A stretch of DNA of 64,000 nt from positions 24,570-88,569 of the forward strand of contig DYMN01000007.1 in assembly GCA_020740485.1 (NCBI GenBank), read 5' to 3'. How positions within the stretch are numbered: the stretch's first letter is position 1; each line of letters opens with the position of its first letter. Position numbers and translations under genes: made by a program. This document shows positions 25,682-36,000 of the stretch, in pieces. The notes below the pieces were generated by a model. That model was not told where the DNA came from, searched no databases, and was given only the letters and a program-made list of their open reading frames with translations. The stretch comes from Polaribacter sp. (lineage in GTDB: Bacteria; Bacteroidota; Bacteroidia; Flavobacteriales; Flavobacteriaceae).

Positions 25682-27676
25682 ATGCAGTTTATAAAATTTG
25701 TTTTGGTAATTACATTACTTTCAAATTCTCTTTTTGCTCAAAACAATCCTAAAAAGGAGAAAGAGCAAGTCCAAATGGAGCAAATGATGATACAAGCCAT
25801 GAAACAACAAGGCATGTCGCAGACTGAAATAGACGAAGCCCTGAAGGAATATCGAGCGATGCAACCTGTGATAGATGAAATGAAAGATTCCGGGGTAAAG
25901 GGTTCATCTGATGCGACCGATTTGAGCATTCCTGCCAAACAAACAAAACTTCTGAGTGGTTTAACAATTTTGACCAAGGCTTCCACTCCACAATACATCG
26001 CCAATTTGTCTAAAGAAGCCAATGCCAAGATTGCATCTCAAATCAAAACACAAGCTGATAAAATTTGGGCTGAAAACAATCAAGATAAAAATACATCCAT
26101 GTTATTGTTTTTAAAAGGCGAACTGAAATCAGCGGTGTACATTTCATTGAAAACCGCTGAGAAATATCCAGATGACGATTTGGTTCTCAATAATCTGGCT
26201 TTTGTATTGGCGCAAACCGGTTATCCGCAAAAAGCCCTTCCCATACAACTACAATTGTACAATCAATACCAAAATGATATTACTGCCAATAATCTGGGAC
26301 AAAGTTTTTTGGCATTGGGGGATGTCGAAAATGCTAAAAAATATTTCACCTTCGGATTGGCAGTCAATCCGCAACATTTTGAAATGAACTGCGCCATGGG
26401 TCTCATAGAAGCAGAAAAAGGCGATCCCATCAAAGCACAAGTGTATATCAAAAAAGCACTTCAAAAAGGCTATTCACCTACTGCAGAGGCATTGGCTAAA
26501 AAAACCAATCTCAAACTTTCCTATAATGATATCAATAAACCTGAAGTTCCCGAATACTTCAATGCATACAAATTGAAACCGGTTGCAGCTACCGAAGATT
26601 GGTTGGCTATTCCCCAAGTACTCGCCGAACGTGAAGCCCTGACGGAATTACACCGACAATGGTATCAAAAAAGAGAAGAAGCAACAGCACACGCCCATAC
26701 CCAAGACCTTTCCAAAATATACAAAGAACATATGGGTATCGTGCAAGGTCCATTTGCTAAAAAAGCCCTTTTTATGATCAAACTCATTGGAGAAGATCAA
26801 ATGGAACAATTGAGTACTAAAAAAATGTTGTTGCCCTATTATGAAAAGGAAGCTGTATTGCGAAAAGCATTTGATAACAAAATTGATAATATGTATCAAA
26901 ACAAAAGTTATGATAATGCGGCAGAAGAATGCAAAACCAAAGTGCAATTTTTAAAAGAATATCTTTCGGCTTCCAAACAAAATCACGACGCTGCCGAACG
27001 TTCGCTTTTACCCAAATACTACGATTGGATCAATCAATCTTTGTATTGGAATGCTTTTTTGCAGTCGGGAGATGCCTATCAAGCGACCTATGTGGGGTAT
27101 GTTCACGATTTTATCGGCAGATTGCTAACATTCGACGATTTTCAAAACCTCTATCCTACTCCCGAATATATAAGCGTTCATTGCAAAGATTATGAACAAG
27201 ATTTACAAAAAATAAAAGCAGCAGAATTAGCGGATGATAGTCCCAAATGTCCGGTGAATTTCAAATTTAAAACAGCACTTGCCGATTTAAAAATCAATTG
27301 TAAAGGTTATGAAGTGGAAGGCGGCGAATTGGCAAAATTATCTTTTGAAAAAGATATCAAAACCGGCGAATTTCAAATTGCATTCGGCTTGGGTGTGGAT
27401 GCAGATGCAGGGTTCCTCGCCTTTGGAGCCAAAGGGATGATGTACATGCGTTTTGGCAGTGACTTTACCCCTGTAGATATGGGCGGATTAGCAGAAGCTG
27501 GTGTGGAAGCACAAGTATGTACTTTCAATGTGGAAGAAAAATTAAAAGGGACAATGGGTATCGGCAGTGTGAATGTGGAAGCCATTCACCACGGAGAAGA
27601 AATCAAAATCTTTAGCGCCGATGCCACCAAGGACACTAGAGATGATGCTGCGGCTATTAAGCCATTGGAAAAATAG
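25682..27676 (+). CDS. exported TPR-repeat protein of unknown function
   Basis: A 664-residue protein with signal peptide (SLFAQ). After a Met/Gln-rich helix (about 25-60), residues about 130-290 form tetratricopeptide-like repeats (for example NNLAFVLAQTGYPQKALPIQ and NNLGQSFLALGDVENAKKYF). The C-terminal third has Cys-containing and Gly-rich beta segments, including GLGVDADAGFLAFGAKG. No enzymatic motif was found. It stands between the two paralogues at 24422 and 29193 and with the 27914 gene makes a group of exported proteins that probably work together, which is an inference from position only. Confidence 0.82.
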   Translation: MQFIKFVLVITLLSNSLFAQNNPKKEKEQVQMEQMMIQAMKQQGMSQTEIDEALKEYRAMQPVIDEMKDSGVKGSSDATDLSIPAKQTKLLSGLTILTKASTPQYIANLSKEANAKIASQIKTQADKIWAENNQDKNTSMLLFLKGELKSAVYISLKTAEKYPDDDLVLNNLAFVLAQTGYPQKALPIQLQLYNQYQNDITANNLGQSFLALGDVENAKKYFTFGLAVNPQHFEMNCAMGLIEAEKGDPIKAQVYIKKALQKGYSPTAEALAKKTNLKLSYNDINKPEVPEYFNAYKLKPVAATEDWLAIPQVLAEREALTELHRQWYQKREEATAHAHTQDLSKIYKEHMGIVQGPFAKKALFMIKLIGEDQMEQLSTKKMLLPYYEKEAVLRKAFDNKIDNMYQNKSYDNAAEECKTKVQFLKEYLSASKQNHDAAERSLLPKYYDWINQSLYWNAFLQSGDAYQATYVGYVHDFIGRLLTFDDFQNLYPTPEYISVHCKDYEQDLQKIKAAELADDSPKCPVNFKFKTALADLKINCKGYEVEGGELAKLSFEKDIKTGEFQIAFGLGVDADAGFLAFGAKGMMYMRFGSDFTPVDMGGLAEAGVEAQVCTFNVEEKLKGTMGIGSVNVEAIHHGEEIKIFSADATKDTRDDAAAIKPLEK

Positions 27677-27693
27677 AAAGTTAATAGTTTGTA

Positions 27694-27905
27694 AAGGCAA
27701 TAGGCATTAGGCATTAGGCAATAGGCAATAGGTATTAGAAAGTAAAATTATAAAGTTTGTAAAGTTTATAAAGGCAATAGGTAATTGGCATTAGGCAATA
27801 GAAAGTAAAACATTTATAGAATTTGTAAAGATTAACACATAAGCAAATTAGCACATTAACACATTAGCACATTAGTACATTAGCACATTAGCAAATTAAC
27901 ACATT
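27694..27905 (+). repeat. heptamer and octamer tandem repeats before 27914
   Basis: 27694-27738 and 27773-27797 hold a heptamer of AGGCATT/AGGCAAT type. 27833-27905 holds about eight copies of an octamer ACATTAGC or ACATTAAC, ending 9 bp before the ATG at 27914. Confidence 0.85.
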
Positions 27906-27913
27906 CTTTAAAA

Positions 27914-29074
27914 ATGAAACATCTTATTTTAATCATCGCATTTGTATCTGTAAGTGATATGCAGGCGCAAAAAAATTCTTATGTTGACGAAGTAATCGGT
28001 TGGAAAACAGTGTACAATTTTACATCGGCCACAAAGTCGCAACAAGTTGGAGACAAAACCTATTCGGCTAGTCAAATAACCCTAGCAGGCGAAATAGCCA
28101 ATTGGATGCAGATGAGTTATATGCCAAAAGGGACTTTAGGTGATGTTAAAAAAACGGTTTTACCTAAAGCAGGTTTGTACAATGCCTACGTTAAAGCATT
28201 ACCACATGCTTATGGGGCTGTGGTTTATTCTTATGTTTTTCTAAAAAAAGATGCTCAAAACAAATGGATTAATGAAACTTCGCATGCCAATGTATGGCGC
28301 ATTATGGCCAATGAAGTTCCCAATGCCGACTATTACGGAATCCCTTTTCTATCTTCAGATGCTACTTTTTATTTTACCATTCCTCAATCGGAGGAAACAC
28401 GTTGGGATCATTTGCAAGAAAACACTAACCAACATCCTGTTATCAAAAAATACTACCATAAAACTTTACCCGATTTTGGTGGTGCCAGCCATGCCAAACT
28501 CATTATCATTAGTAAAAATAATGTTTTTCCTTTCCACCATTTGACCATAGGTGAAGTATTAAATTTAATTGAAACATCTATAAACAATTGGTTTGAAGTT
28601 GAACAAAAAAGTATAGCCGAACGCAGACAGTATCAGGCAGTTAAAGATTCGTATAAAGATTATGAACATGATATAAATAGAGCCAAAGAAAAAGTTACTT
28701 CAGCCAAATTGTTTTTGAATGAATTGAAAACCAAATATAAAAACAAGACCAGCGAACCGGCATATCTAAGAAATGGTGAATTTGATGTAATCGATTTTGT
28801 CATCCGTTATGATATATTCTCGGGAAATGAAACCACAAATCTCAATAAAAATTATCCCGTTTATACCATCAAACCGGAAATTCTATCCCAATGCAAAACC
28901 GATCAACCGCAATGGTTCAGCATCATGTGGTACGGTGCAAGTATAGATGAACCCGCTTACAGGCATTTAAATGAATCAATTCTCAATAATTTTAATTTTG
29001 ATTATTTGTACCAATACTTTTTCGACTCTACTAAAATTGGCACTCAAAAATATCAACCTTTGAAAACTCCTTGA
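27914..29074 (+). CDS. exported protein of unknown function
   Basis: A 386-residue protein with a signal peptide ending MQAQ. It has no sorting domain, no lipobox and no domain that I recognise. A charged helical region (about 225-280, for example RAKEKVTSAKLFLNELK) separates an N-terminal and a C-terminal mixed region. Context: between the TPR protein and the paralogue at 29193, each preceded by repeat leaders. Confidence 0.72.
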   Translation: MKHLILIIAFVSVSDMQAQKNSYVDEVIGWKTVYNFTSATKSQQVGDKTYSASQITLAGEIANWMQMSYMPKGTLGDVKKTVLPKAGLYNAYVKALPHAYGAVVYSYVFLKKDAQNKWINETSHANVWRIMANEVPNADYYGIPFLSSDATFYFTIPQSEETRWDHLQENTNQHPVIKKYYHKTLPDFGGASHAKLIIISKNNVFPFHHLTIGEVLNLIETSINNWFEVEQKSIAERRQYQAVKDSYKDYEHDINRAKEKVTSAKLFLNELKTKYKNKTSEPAYLRNGEFDVIDFVIRYDIFSGNETTNLNKNYPVYTIKPEILSQCKTDQPQWFSIMWYGASIDEPAYRHLNESILNNFNFDYLYQYFFDSTKIGTQKYQPLKTP

Positions 29075-29137
29075 AGTTATTATGATTATAAAGGCAATAG
29101 GCAGTTATACAGTTATTAAGATGAACACATTTCTAAA

Positions 29138-29187
29138 TTGGCACATTGGCACATTAACACATTGGCACATTAAAAATTAGCACATTA
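29138..29187 (+). repeat. octamer repeat before 29193
   Basis: About five copies of the CACATTGG/CACATTAA octamer lie in the gap and end 6 bp before the ATG, in the same orientation towards the gene as in the copies before 20231 (minus) and 27914. Confidence 0.8.
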
Positions 29188-29192
29188 AAAAA

Positions 29193-30671
29193 ATGAAACA
29201 TTCTTTTTTAACCTTAGCATTTTACCTCATGATTGTCCACGTTTTTGGGCAAACCGAAACCTTTGACATCGTTACTTATAAAGCACCCAAAGGTTGGACG
29301 AAAGAAACTAAAAACAACTTGGTGGCTTTCTCCAAAATTGACGGTAGCAGTTGGAGTCAAATTATTGTGTATAAAAACACGATTTCCAAAGGCAGTATTC
29401 AAAAAGATTTCGATAGCGAATGGCAGGAGTTAGTAGTAAAAAACTATACTAGCATCTCCAAACCCGAAATAGAAAAACCTGAAACAGCCGAAGGTTGGAC
29501 CGTGATGAGCGGTTCGGGTTTATGGAAATATGAAGGAAGCAATGTCGCAACCATTCTCACCACTTATACCGGCTATAATGCATGTGTGAGCATAGTGTGC
29601 AATGCTACTGCAATGCCGTATCTTGAAAACTACAAAGATTTTATCGGAACTGTGGAACTATACAACGGTCAAAATAATTCGGAAAAAGTCGTTCCAAACA
29701 TTCATACCGATAATGCTTCTAATCAAAACAATACTTCACAAAACAACACAAACCCAAGCAATCCAAAGAAAGACAATTACGCTTTCAATACCACCAATTT
29801 TGACGACGGTTGGACTTCAACCGTACAAGAAGATTGGGTAGAGGTAGCCAAAAGCAATATCAAAGTGTTGTTGCATTATCCCAAAGAAGGTACTATCTTT
29901 CCGGCTGATCCCGAACAATTGACCGGTACTGCATGGAATATCTTGGTTGCACCGCGCTACACTAATCTCACGAATTTTAAAACCGCTTATGTAGAAATGT
30001 ATAACCGTCCCTATTTTGGGATGGGTTATGCCAATGAAAACAGCTCAGGGAAAAAAGTATTTGTCGTATTGTTTCGCCGAAGTGCAGGATGGATAGAAAT
30101 TGTTTCACCCGATGCCAATACCTTTACTCAAGAATTTGGTTTCAACCCAGAGACCATACATTGGGGTAAAATAAGTGATTACATGGGTGGTTATGTGGTG
30201 GATAACGCACAAGGTGTAACAGTGAAAGCCGACGAACCGGAAGTTTATAACAAATTGGACAACATGACAAGCAGAAACAAGTTTGCCGTGGCTGCTTCAG
30301 ACTTGGATAACACAGGACAATGGGATAATCGTTATAGTAGCAACACGTTTTATGCTAATTACTATACGGGAGATTATGCCGGCATGAGTACGTTTTCTTC
30401 TTCCAAATGGTTTGTGTTTAAACCCGGGCAAAAATACCATTGGGAATTAGTGATGGTAAATTCTTATGGAGGGCAAGGAACTGCCGCACAAACAAAAAGC
30501 GATGGAGCATTTAAATTGCTTAACAATTGGCAATTGCATTTTTCTAAGATTGATACAAGTCCCAAAACCTTTGATGTCTATTTTTCAGCGATTAAAGATG
30601 GTCGTGTGCTTTGGATGAATGATGCTGAGCATCAGGGCAACGGTACCTTTGATGGATTTACAAAAAAGTAA
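29193..30671 (+). CDS. exported protein with duplicated-family C-terminal domain
   Basis: A 492-residue protein with a signal peptide (HVFGQ). Residues about 22-160 form a separate N-terminal domain starting FDIVTYKAPKGW, then a low-complexity Asn/Gln/Ser linker (about 165-195), then a domain of about 295 residues shared with the lipoprotein at 24422. The paralogue has only the second domain and is anchored by lipid; this one is soluble or surface-bound. Function unknown; several Trp and Tyr residues conserved in both copies (for example AGWIE, HWE) could form a ligand site, which is only a suggestion. Confidence 0.8.
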   Translation: MKHSFLTLAFYLMIVHVFGQTETFDIVTYKAPKGWTKETKNNLVAFSKIDGSSWSQIIVYKNTISKGSIQKDFDSEWQELVVKNYTSISKPEIEKPETAEGWTVMSGSGLWKYEGSNVATILTTYTGYNACVSIVCNATAMPYLENYKDFIGTVELYNGQNNSEKVVPNIHTDNASNQNNTSQNNTNPSNPKKDNYAFNTTNFDDGWTSTVQEDWVEVAKSNIKVLLHYPKEGTIFPADPEQLTGTAWNILVAPRYTNLTNFKTAYVEMYNRPYFGMGYANENSSGKKVFVVLFRRSAGWIEIVSPDANTFTQEFGFNPETIHWGKISDYMGGYVVDNAQGVTVKADEPEVYNKLDNMTSRNKFAVAASDLDNTGQWDNRYSSNTFYANYYTGDYAGMSTFSSSKWFVFKPGQKYHWELVMVNSYGGQGTAAQTKSDGAFKLLNNWQLHFSKIDTSPKTFDVYFSAIKDGRVLWMNDAEHQGNGTFDGFTKK

Positions 30672-30804
30672 TTTAACGATATTGATTTAAGTTCAAATAG
30701 TAGAAAAATATCAAGTTTAAGAATCTCAAATTACATCAACTCAAAATACAAAATTGATTTTTAGAAAACGTTTTGGTTTCAAATGATGTATATTGTAAAA
30801 AATA

Positions 30805-30812
30805 TATCTTTG
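30805..30812 (+). promoter_or_regulatory. -7 promoter box of mtaB
   Basis: TATCTTTG fits TAnnTTTG and ends 22 bp before the TTG start codon. A good -33 element at normal spacing is not seen. Confidence 0.5.
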
Positions 30813-30834
30813 CAAACTCTAAAAACGAATTATT

Positions 30835-32145
30835 TTGGCTCACACGGTCGCCTTTTACACATTGGGTTGTAAACTCAATTTTTCCGAAACGTCAACTATT
30901 GCACGCGATTTTATCCAATTAGGTTATCAAAAAGTAGCATTTGAAGAACCTGCTGATATTTATGTCATTAATACTTGTTCTGTAACGGACAATGCCGATA
31001 AACGCTTTAAAGATATTGTAAAACAAGCTTATAAATCAAACCCTGAAGCTTTTATCATTGCCATTGGCTGTTATGCTCAACTCAAACCGCATGAATTGGC
31101 GCAAGTAGATAATGTGGACTTAGTACTGGGTGCCAATGAGAAATTCAAAATTACTCACTATCTCAATGATCTGCAAAAAAAACAAATTGCTGAAGTTCAT
31201 TCTTGTGAAATTGAAGAGGTAAATTTCTATGACAGTGCTTATTCCATAGGCGATAGAACGCGCGCTTTTCTAAAAATTCAAGATGGTTGCGATTATGTTT
31301 GCACCTATTGCACCATTCCGATGGCAAGGGGCATTTCAAGGAGTGACACGTTAAATAATGTTTTGAAAAATGCCAGTGAAATTACGGAAAAAGGCATAAA
31401 AGAAATTGTTCTGACCGGTGTGAATATTGGGGATTACGGTAAAGGCGAATTGGGAAATAAAAAACACGAACATACCTTCTTTGATTTGGTTAAAGCTTTG
31501 GATGAAGTTAAAGGATTAGATCGGGTGCGGATTTCCTCTATAGAACCTAATTTATTAAAAAATGAAATTATTGATTTTGTAGGACAGTCCAAAACTTTTG
31601 TTCCGCATTTTCACATTCCTTTGCAAAGTGGTAGCAACACGTTGTTAAAATTAATGAAGCGCCGTTATCAAAGAGAATTATATGCTGAGAAGGTAAAATT
31701 CATTAAAAATTTGATGCCCGATGCTTGTGTAGGAGTGGACGTTATCATAGGATTTCCAGGCGAAACGGACGATTTGTTTTTAGAAACCTATCAGTTTTTA
31801 AATGAATTGGATATTTCATACCTTCACGTTTTCACCTATTCCGAAAGGCCTAATACCGAAGCCATTTTGATGGATGGAGCTGTGCCTCAGAATGTAAGGC
31901 ATAAAAGAAGTAAAATGTTGCGTGGTTTATCGGTAAAAAAAAGACGTGCTTTTTATGAAAGTCAGTTAGGAAAACAAAAGACCGTTCTGTTAGAATCTGA
32001 AAACAAAGATGGATTCATGTTTGGATTTACCGAAAATTATGTGAAAGTAAAAACTCCTTACCGAGAAGAATTTATCAATACTTCGCATCATGTTAAATTG
32101 AACAAAATTGACGATGATGGACATGTGTTGTTTGAATTTGTATAG
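30835..32145 (+). CDS. mtaB: tRNA t6A37 methylthiotransferase MtaB
   Basis: A 436-residue radical SAM enzyme that adds a methylthio group to t6A37 in tRNAs reading ANN codons. The N-terminal cluster cysteines are in LGCKLNFSE, NTCSVTD and IGCYAQL; the radical SAM motif is C-x3-C-x2-C in GCDYVCTYCTIPMARG. FHIPLQSGS and VIGFPGETD are further family marks, and a TRAM-like domain ends the protein. It starts with TTG at 30835; MAHTVAFYTLGC aligns with the family start and no ATG is available. Single gene. Confidence 0.94.
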   Translation: MAHTVAFYTLGCKLNFSETSTIARDFIQLGYQKVAFEEPADIYVINTCSVTDNADKRFKDIVKQAYKSNPEAFIIAIGCYAQLKPHELAQVDNVDLVLGANEKFKITHYLNDLQKKQIAEVHSCEIEEVNFYDSAYSIGDRTRAFLKIQDGCDYVCTYCTIPMARGISRSDTLNNVLKNASEITEKGIKEIVLTGVNIGDYGKGELGNKKHEHTFFDLVKALDEVKGLDRVRISSIEPNLLKNEIIDFVGQSKTFVPHFHIPLQSGSNTLLKLMKRRYQRELYAEKVKFIKNLMPDACVGVDVIIGFPGETDDLFLETYQFLNELDISYLHVFTYSERPNTEAILMDGAVPQNVRHKRSKMLRGLSVKKRRAFYESQLGKQKTVLLESENKDGFMFGFTENYVKVKTPYREEFINTSHHVKLNKIDDDGHVLFEFV

Positions 32146-32233
32146 AAAAATACATAAAATTCTCCTTACTGCATCCTTTCTCATAACTTAGATTTCGGAT
32201 TTTTTTTTACCCTAAAAATTTTCAGATTTGATT

Positions 32234-32268
32234 TTTGTAGTATATTAGCTGAAAATTTTATAACTTTG
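32234..32268 (+). promoter_or_regulatory. promoter of the hydrolase gene, next to the ATG
   Basis: TTTG at 32234-32237 and TAACTTTG at 32261-32268 with 23 bp between; the box ends 4 bp before the ATG at 32273, suggesting a transcript without leader. Confidence 0.6.
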
Positions 32269-32272
32269 CGCT

Positions 32273-32932
32273 ATGTCCGAAAAAATACACATCTATTTTG
32301 TGCCAGGAATGGCAACCGGATCGGAAATATTTGAATTTATCAAGTTACCTTCCGATCGGTTTGAATTACATTTCTTGGAATGGCTCATTCCTGAATCCAT
32401 GCATGAGTCTTTAGAACATTATGTAGAAAGATTGTCAAAATTTGTAGAGCATAAAGATCCTGTATTGGTGGGAGTTTCTTTTGGTGGGGTCGTTGTTCAG
32501 GAAATGAAAAAATTTGTAAATCCCCAAAAGATTATTATCATTTCCAGTATTAAAAGTCGCGATGAAATGTCAAAGAGCATGCATATTGCAAAAAAATTAA
32601 ATTTGGATAAATGGTTGCCTATCAGTTTTGTGTCTGATGTTGATAGGTTCGAACGCTATGCGCTGTTAAGAAGTATTCGCGGCAAATTGCATCATTTAAA
32701 AAAGTATTTAAACATGCGTGATACGTTCTATTTACCATGGGCTCTACATAACGTTATCAATTGGGATAGGACGGAAATTGATTCGCAAGTAGAACATATT
32801 CACGGAACAAAAGACTTTATCTTTCCAATTAAAAATATAAAAAACTGTATTGAAATTGACGGAGGTAATCATGTGATGATACTCATAAAAGCCAAAAAAA
32901 TTAGTTCTTTATTAGAGGAATTAATAGGATAA
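32273..32932 (+). CDS. alpha/beta hydrolase
   Basis: A 219-residue cytoplasmic protein with the alpha/beta hydrolase marks: nucleophile elbow VGVSFGG (Ser), a late acid region HGTKDFIFP and the catalytic histidine in GGNHVMIL. The N-terminal YFVPGMATG replaces the usual HGxG oxyanion strand. Substrate unknown. It has its own promoter and is followed by a separate secreted-protein gene. Confidence 0.85.
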   Translation: MSEKIHIYFVPGMATGSEIFEFIKLPSDRFELHFLEWLIPESMHESLEHYVERLSKFVEHKDPVLVGVSFGGVVVQEMKKFVNPQKIIIISSIKSRDEMSKSMHIAKKLNLDKWLPISFVSDVDRFERYALLRSIRGKLHHLKKYLNMRDTFYLPWALHNVINWDRTEIDSQVEHIHGTKDFIFPIKNIKNCIEIDGGNHVMILIKAKKISSLLEELIG

Positions 32933-33061
32933 TTAATAAAGTAATTTGTAATTCCTCATTTACTACTTAAAAAACGCCTTCTTTTTTTAATTTTTTTTAT
33001 TTGAAATTTGTTACTTATTGATTAATATTACTACTCATATAATTAATCAATATTTTACAGC

Positions 33062-36000
33062 ATGAAATTTTTATTCACACTATTGGCATTTGTTGTTTTC
33101 ATGAACAGCAATGCGCAAGCCAAAAAAGAAGCTAAATCAAAAGCTAAAATCGAAACTAAAAAAGATTCTGTTAACCCTAATCCTTTTAGTGTGTTGAAAT
33201 TTAGAAGTATAGGTCCTGCGCTAACCTCAGGTCGTATTGCCGATTTTGCCGTCAATCCTGATAATACGTCAGAGTATTACGTAGGTGTGGCAGCCGGAGG
33301 CGTATGGAAAACGCTTAACAATGGAACCACCTTTGAACCCATTTTTGACAAGTACGGTTCATTTTCTATTGGCTGTTTGGCTATGGATCCAAAAAATCAC
33401 AATGTCATTTGGGTAGGAACCGGTGAAAATAACCACCAACGCAGTGTGAGTTATGGTGATGGTGTTTATAAATCAATAGATGGTGGAAAGTCATTTACCA
33501 ATATGGGATTGAAAGAATCGCGACAAATTGGTGCAATTGTCATTGACCCGAGAAATACCGATGTAGTGTATGTGGCTGCTGAAGGCTCTGTTTGGGGACC
33601 GAGTAAAGATAGAGGTCTTTACAAAACCATGGATGGTGGAAAAACTTGGGAAAAAGTATTAAATATCAGTGAAAATACAGGAGTAAACAACGTGGTGATT
33701 GACCCTATAAATCCTGATGTACTCTATGCCACATCGGAGCAACGTCGTCGTCATGTGAACATCAGAATAGGTGGAGGACCTGAAAGTGCCTTGTGGAAAT
33801 CAACCGATGCCGGAAAAACCTGGCGCAAAATTACTTCCGGAATCCCAGAGGTGGACAAAGGGGGTATGTCTATTGCCGTTTCACCGGTAGATCATAACGT
33901 GCTCTATTTAATGGTAGAAGCTGCTGAGGACAAAGGAGGATTTTTCCGTTCTACCAATCAAGGGGAATCTTGGGAAAAAATGAGCGATTATAATACCAGT
34001 GGCCAATATTATGGTGAATTTTACTGTCATCCTACAGATGTAAATACCTTGTATTCTATGGAAACCTTATCAAAAGTTTCTAATGATGCCGGAAAAACTT
34101 GGACGAATTTAGGATTAGAGGATCGCCATGTAGATGACCACGCATTTTGGATTGACCCCAAAAATCCAAACCATTTTATGATTGGGGGCGATGGCGGTAT
34201 TTTTGAATCCTACGATCATGGTAAAAAATATATATTCAAATCCAATTTACCCGTCACTCAATTTTACAGAGTGGCTTTGGACAATAGCGAGCCTTTTTAC
34301 AATATTTACGGTGGCACCCAAGACAATAACAGTTTTGGTGGACCGGTTCAATCTCTTTATAATGATGGTGTAATGAGCCATGATTGGCAAATCACCTTGG
34401 GCGGTGATGGATTCTGGCAAGCCATTGATCCTATAAATCCCGATATCATTTATTCCGAATACCAATATGGAAATTTGTTTAGATACGATCGTAAAAGCGG
34501 AGAACGCATCCCCATCAAACCTTTGCCTAAGGCAGGAGAAAACACCTACAAATGGCATTGGGATACTCCGTTTGTCTTGAGCTCACACGATAACAAAAGT
34601 TTGTATATGGTTGCCAATAAAGTCTTTAAAAGCGAAGATCGAGGCGATTCATGGCAAGTGATCAGTGAAGATATCTCTCAAAATTTGTCCAGAGACAAAT
34701 GGTCCGTAATGGATAGATATTGGAGTGTGGACGGAGTTCAAAAAAATGTATCGACTTCTTTGTTCGGATTAGGCGTTGCTTTGAGTGAATCTCCCGTTAA
34801 GGAAGGTTTAATTGTAGTAGGAACGGATGACGGCGTGGTTCAATTCACCGACAATGACGGAAAAACTTGGAGTAAAACCATAAAATTTTCCGGGGTGCCG
34901 GAATATACGTATGTGAGTGATGTGTTGGCATCTCGTTTTGATGAAAATGTAGTATTTGCTACTTTCAATAATCACAAAAGAGATGATTTTACACCTTACG
35001 TTTTGATGAGCAAAGACAAAGGCAAGACTTGGAGTTCAATAGCCGGTAATTTACCTAAAAACGGACCGGTTAACACCATAGAACAAGATTTTATCAATCC
35101 TGATTTATTGTTTGCGGGGACTGAATTTGGTGTTTTTTATTCCACCGATTCGGGCGCAAATTGGATACAGATGAAATCCGGTATTCCTACTATTGCTGTA
35201 AGAGATTTGGCTATTCAACAACGTGAAAATGACTTAGTAGTTGCTACTTTTGGCAGAGGCTTTTATGTGTTGGATAACTATAGTCCCATGCGTGAATGGA
35301 ATAAGTCAATGGAGGAACAAAAAGCGGCAATTTTAAAGATTAAAGATGCCAAACTTTATATTCAAAAAAATAGATCAGTAGAGTGGGGGGCTACTCAGTT
35401 TGTTGCTAAAAATCCTGAGTTTGGAGCTACTTTTACTTATTATTTAAAAGATGATTACAAAACAAAGCAAGACCAACGCAGAGAGGCTGAAAAAGAGTTG
35501 ATAAAATCTAAAAGTCCTATTCCGCAACCCTCGGCAAAAGAACTTTATGATGAAAAGAATGAAATAGAACCTTACTTGGTTTTTACCATTTCGGATGAAT
35601 CAGGAAATGAAATAAGAAAATTAACGACTCGTGCCAAAAAAGGGATTAATCAAATTAGTTGGAACCTAAAATCGCTGTGGAGTAATCCAATTAATGCGAA
35701 TGCAAAATTCGAGCCTGCCAAAGAAAATACAAAACAAGGTATTTTTGTAATGCCCGGAAATTATCAAGTAAAAATGGATTTAGTGTATCAGAACAAGATT
35801 GAAAACTTAATCTCCAATCAAGCATTTAAAGTGGTAAGGTTGGAAAATAGAACGTTACCGGCGAAAGATGAAAAAGAATTTGCCGATTTTCAAAACAAGT
35901 TGAAGGAGTTAAATGCCGTTGCTTTAGGAGCTAAATCATTACTAAACGAAATTTCCCAAAGACTTTCTGCAATAGAAGTAGCGGCAGTTCAAACGAATGA

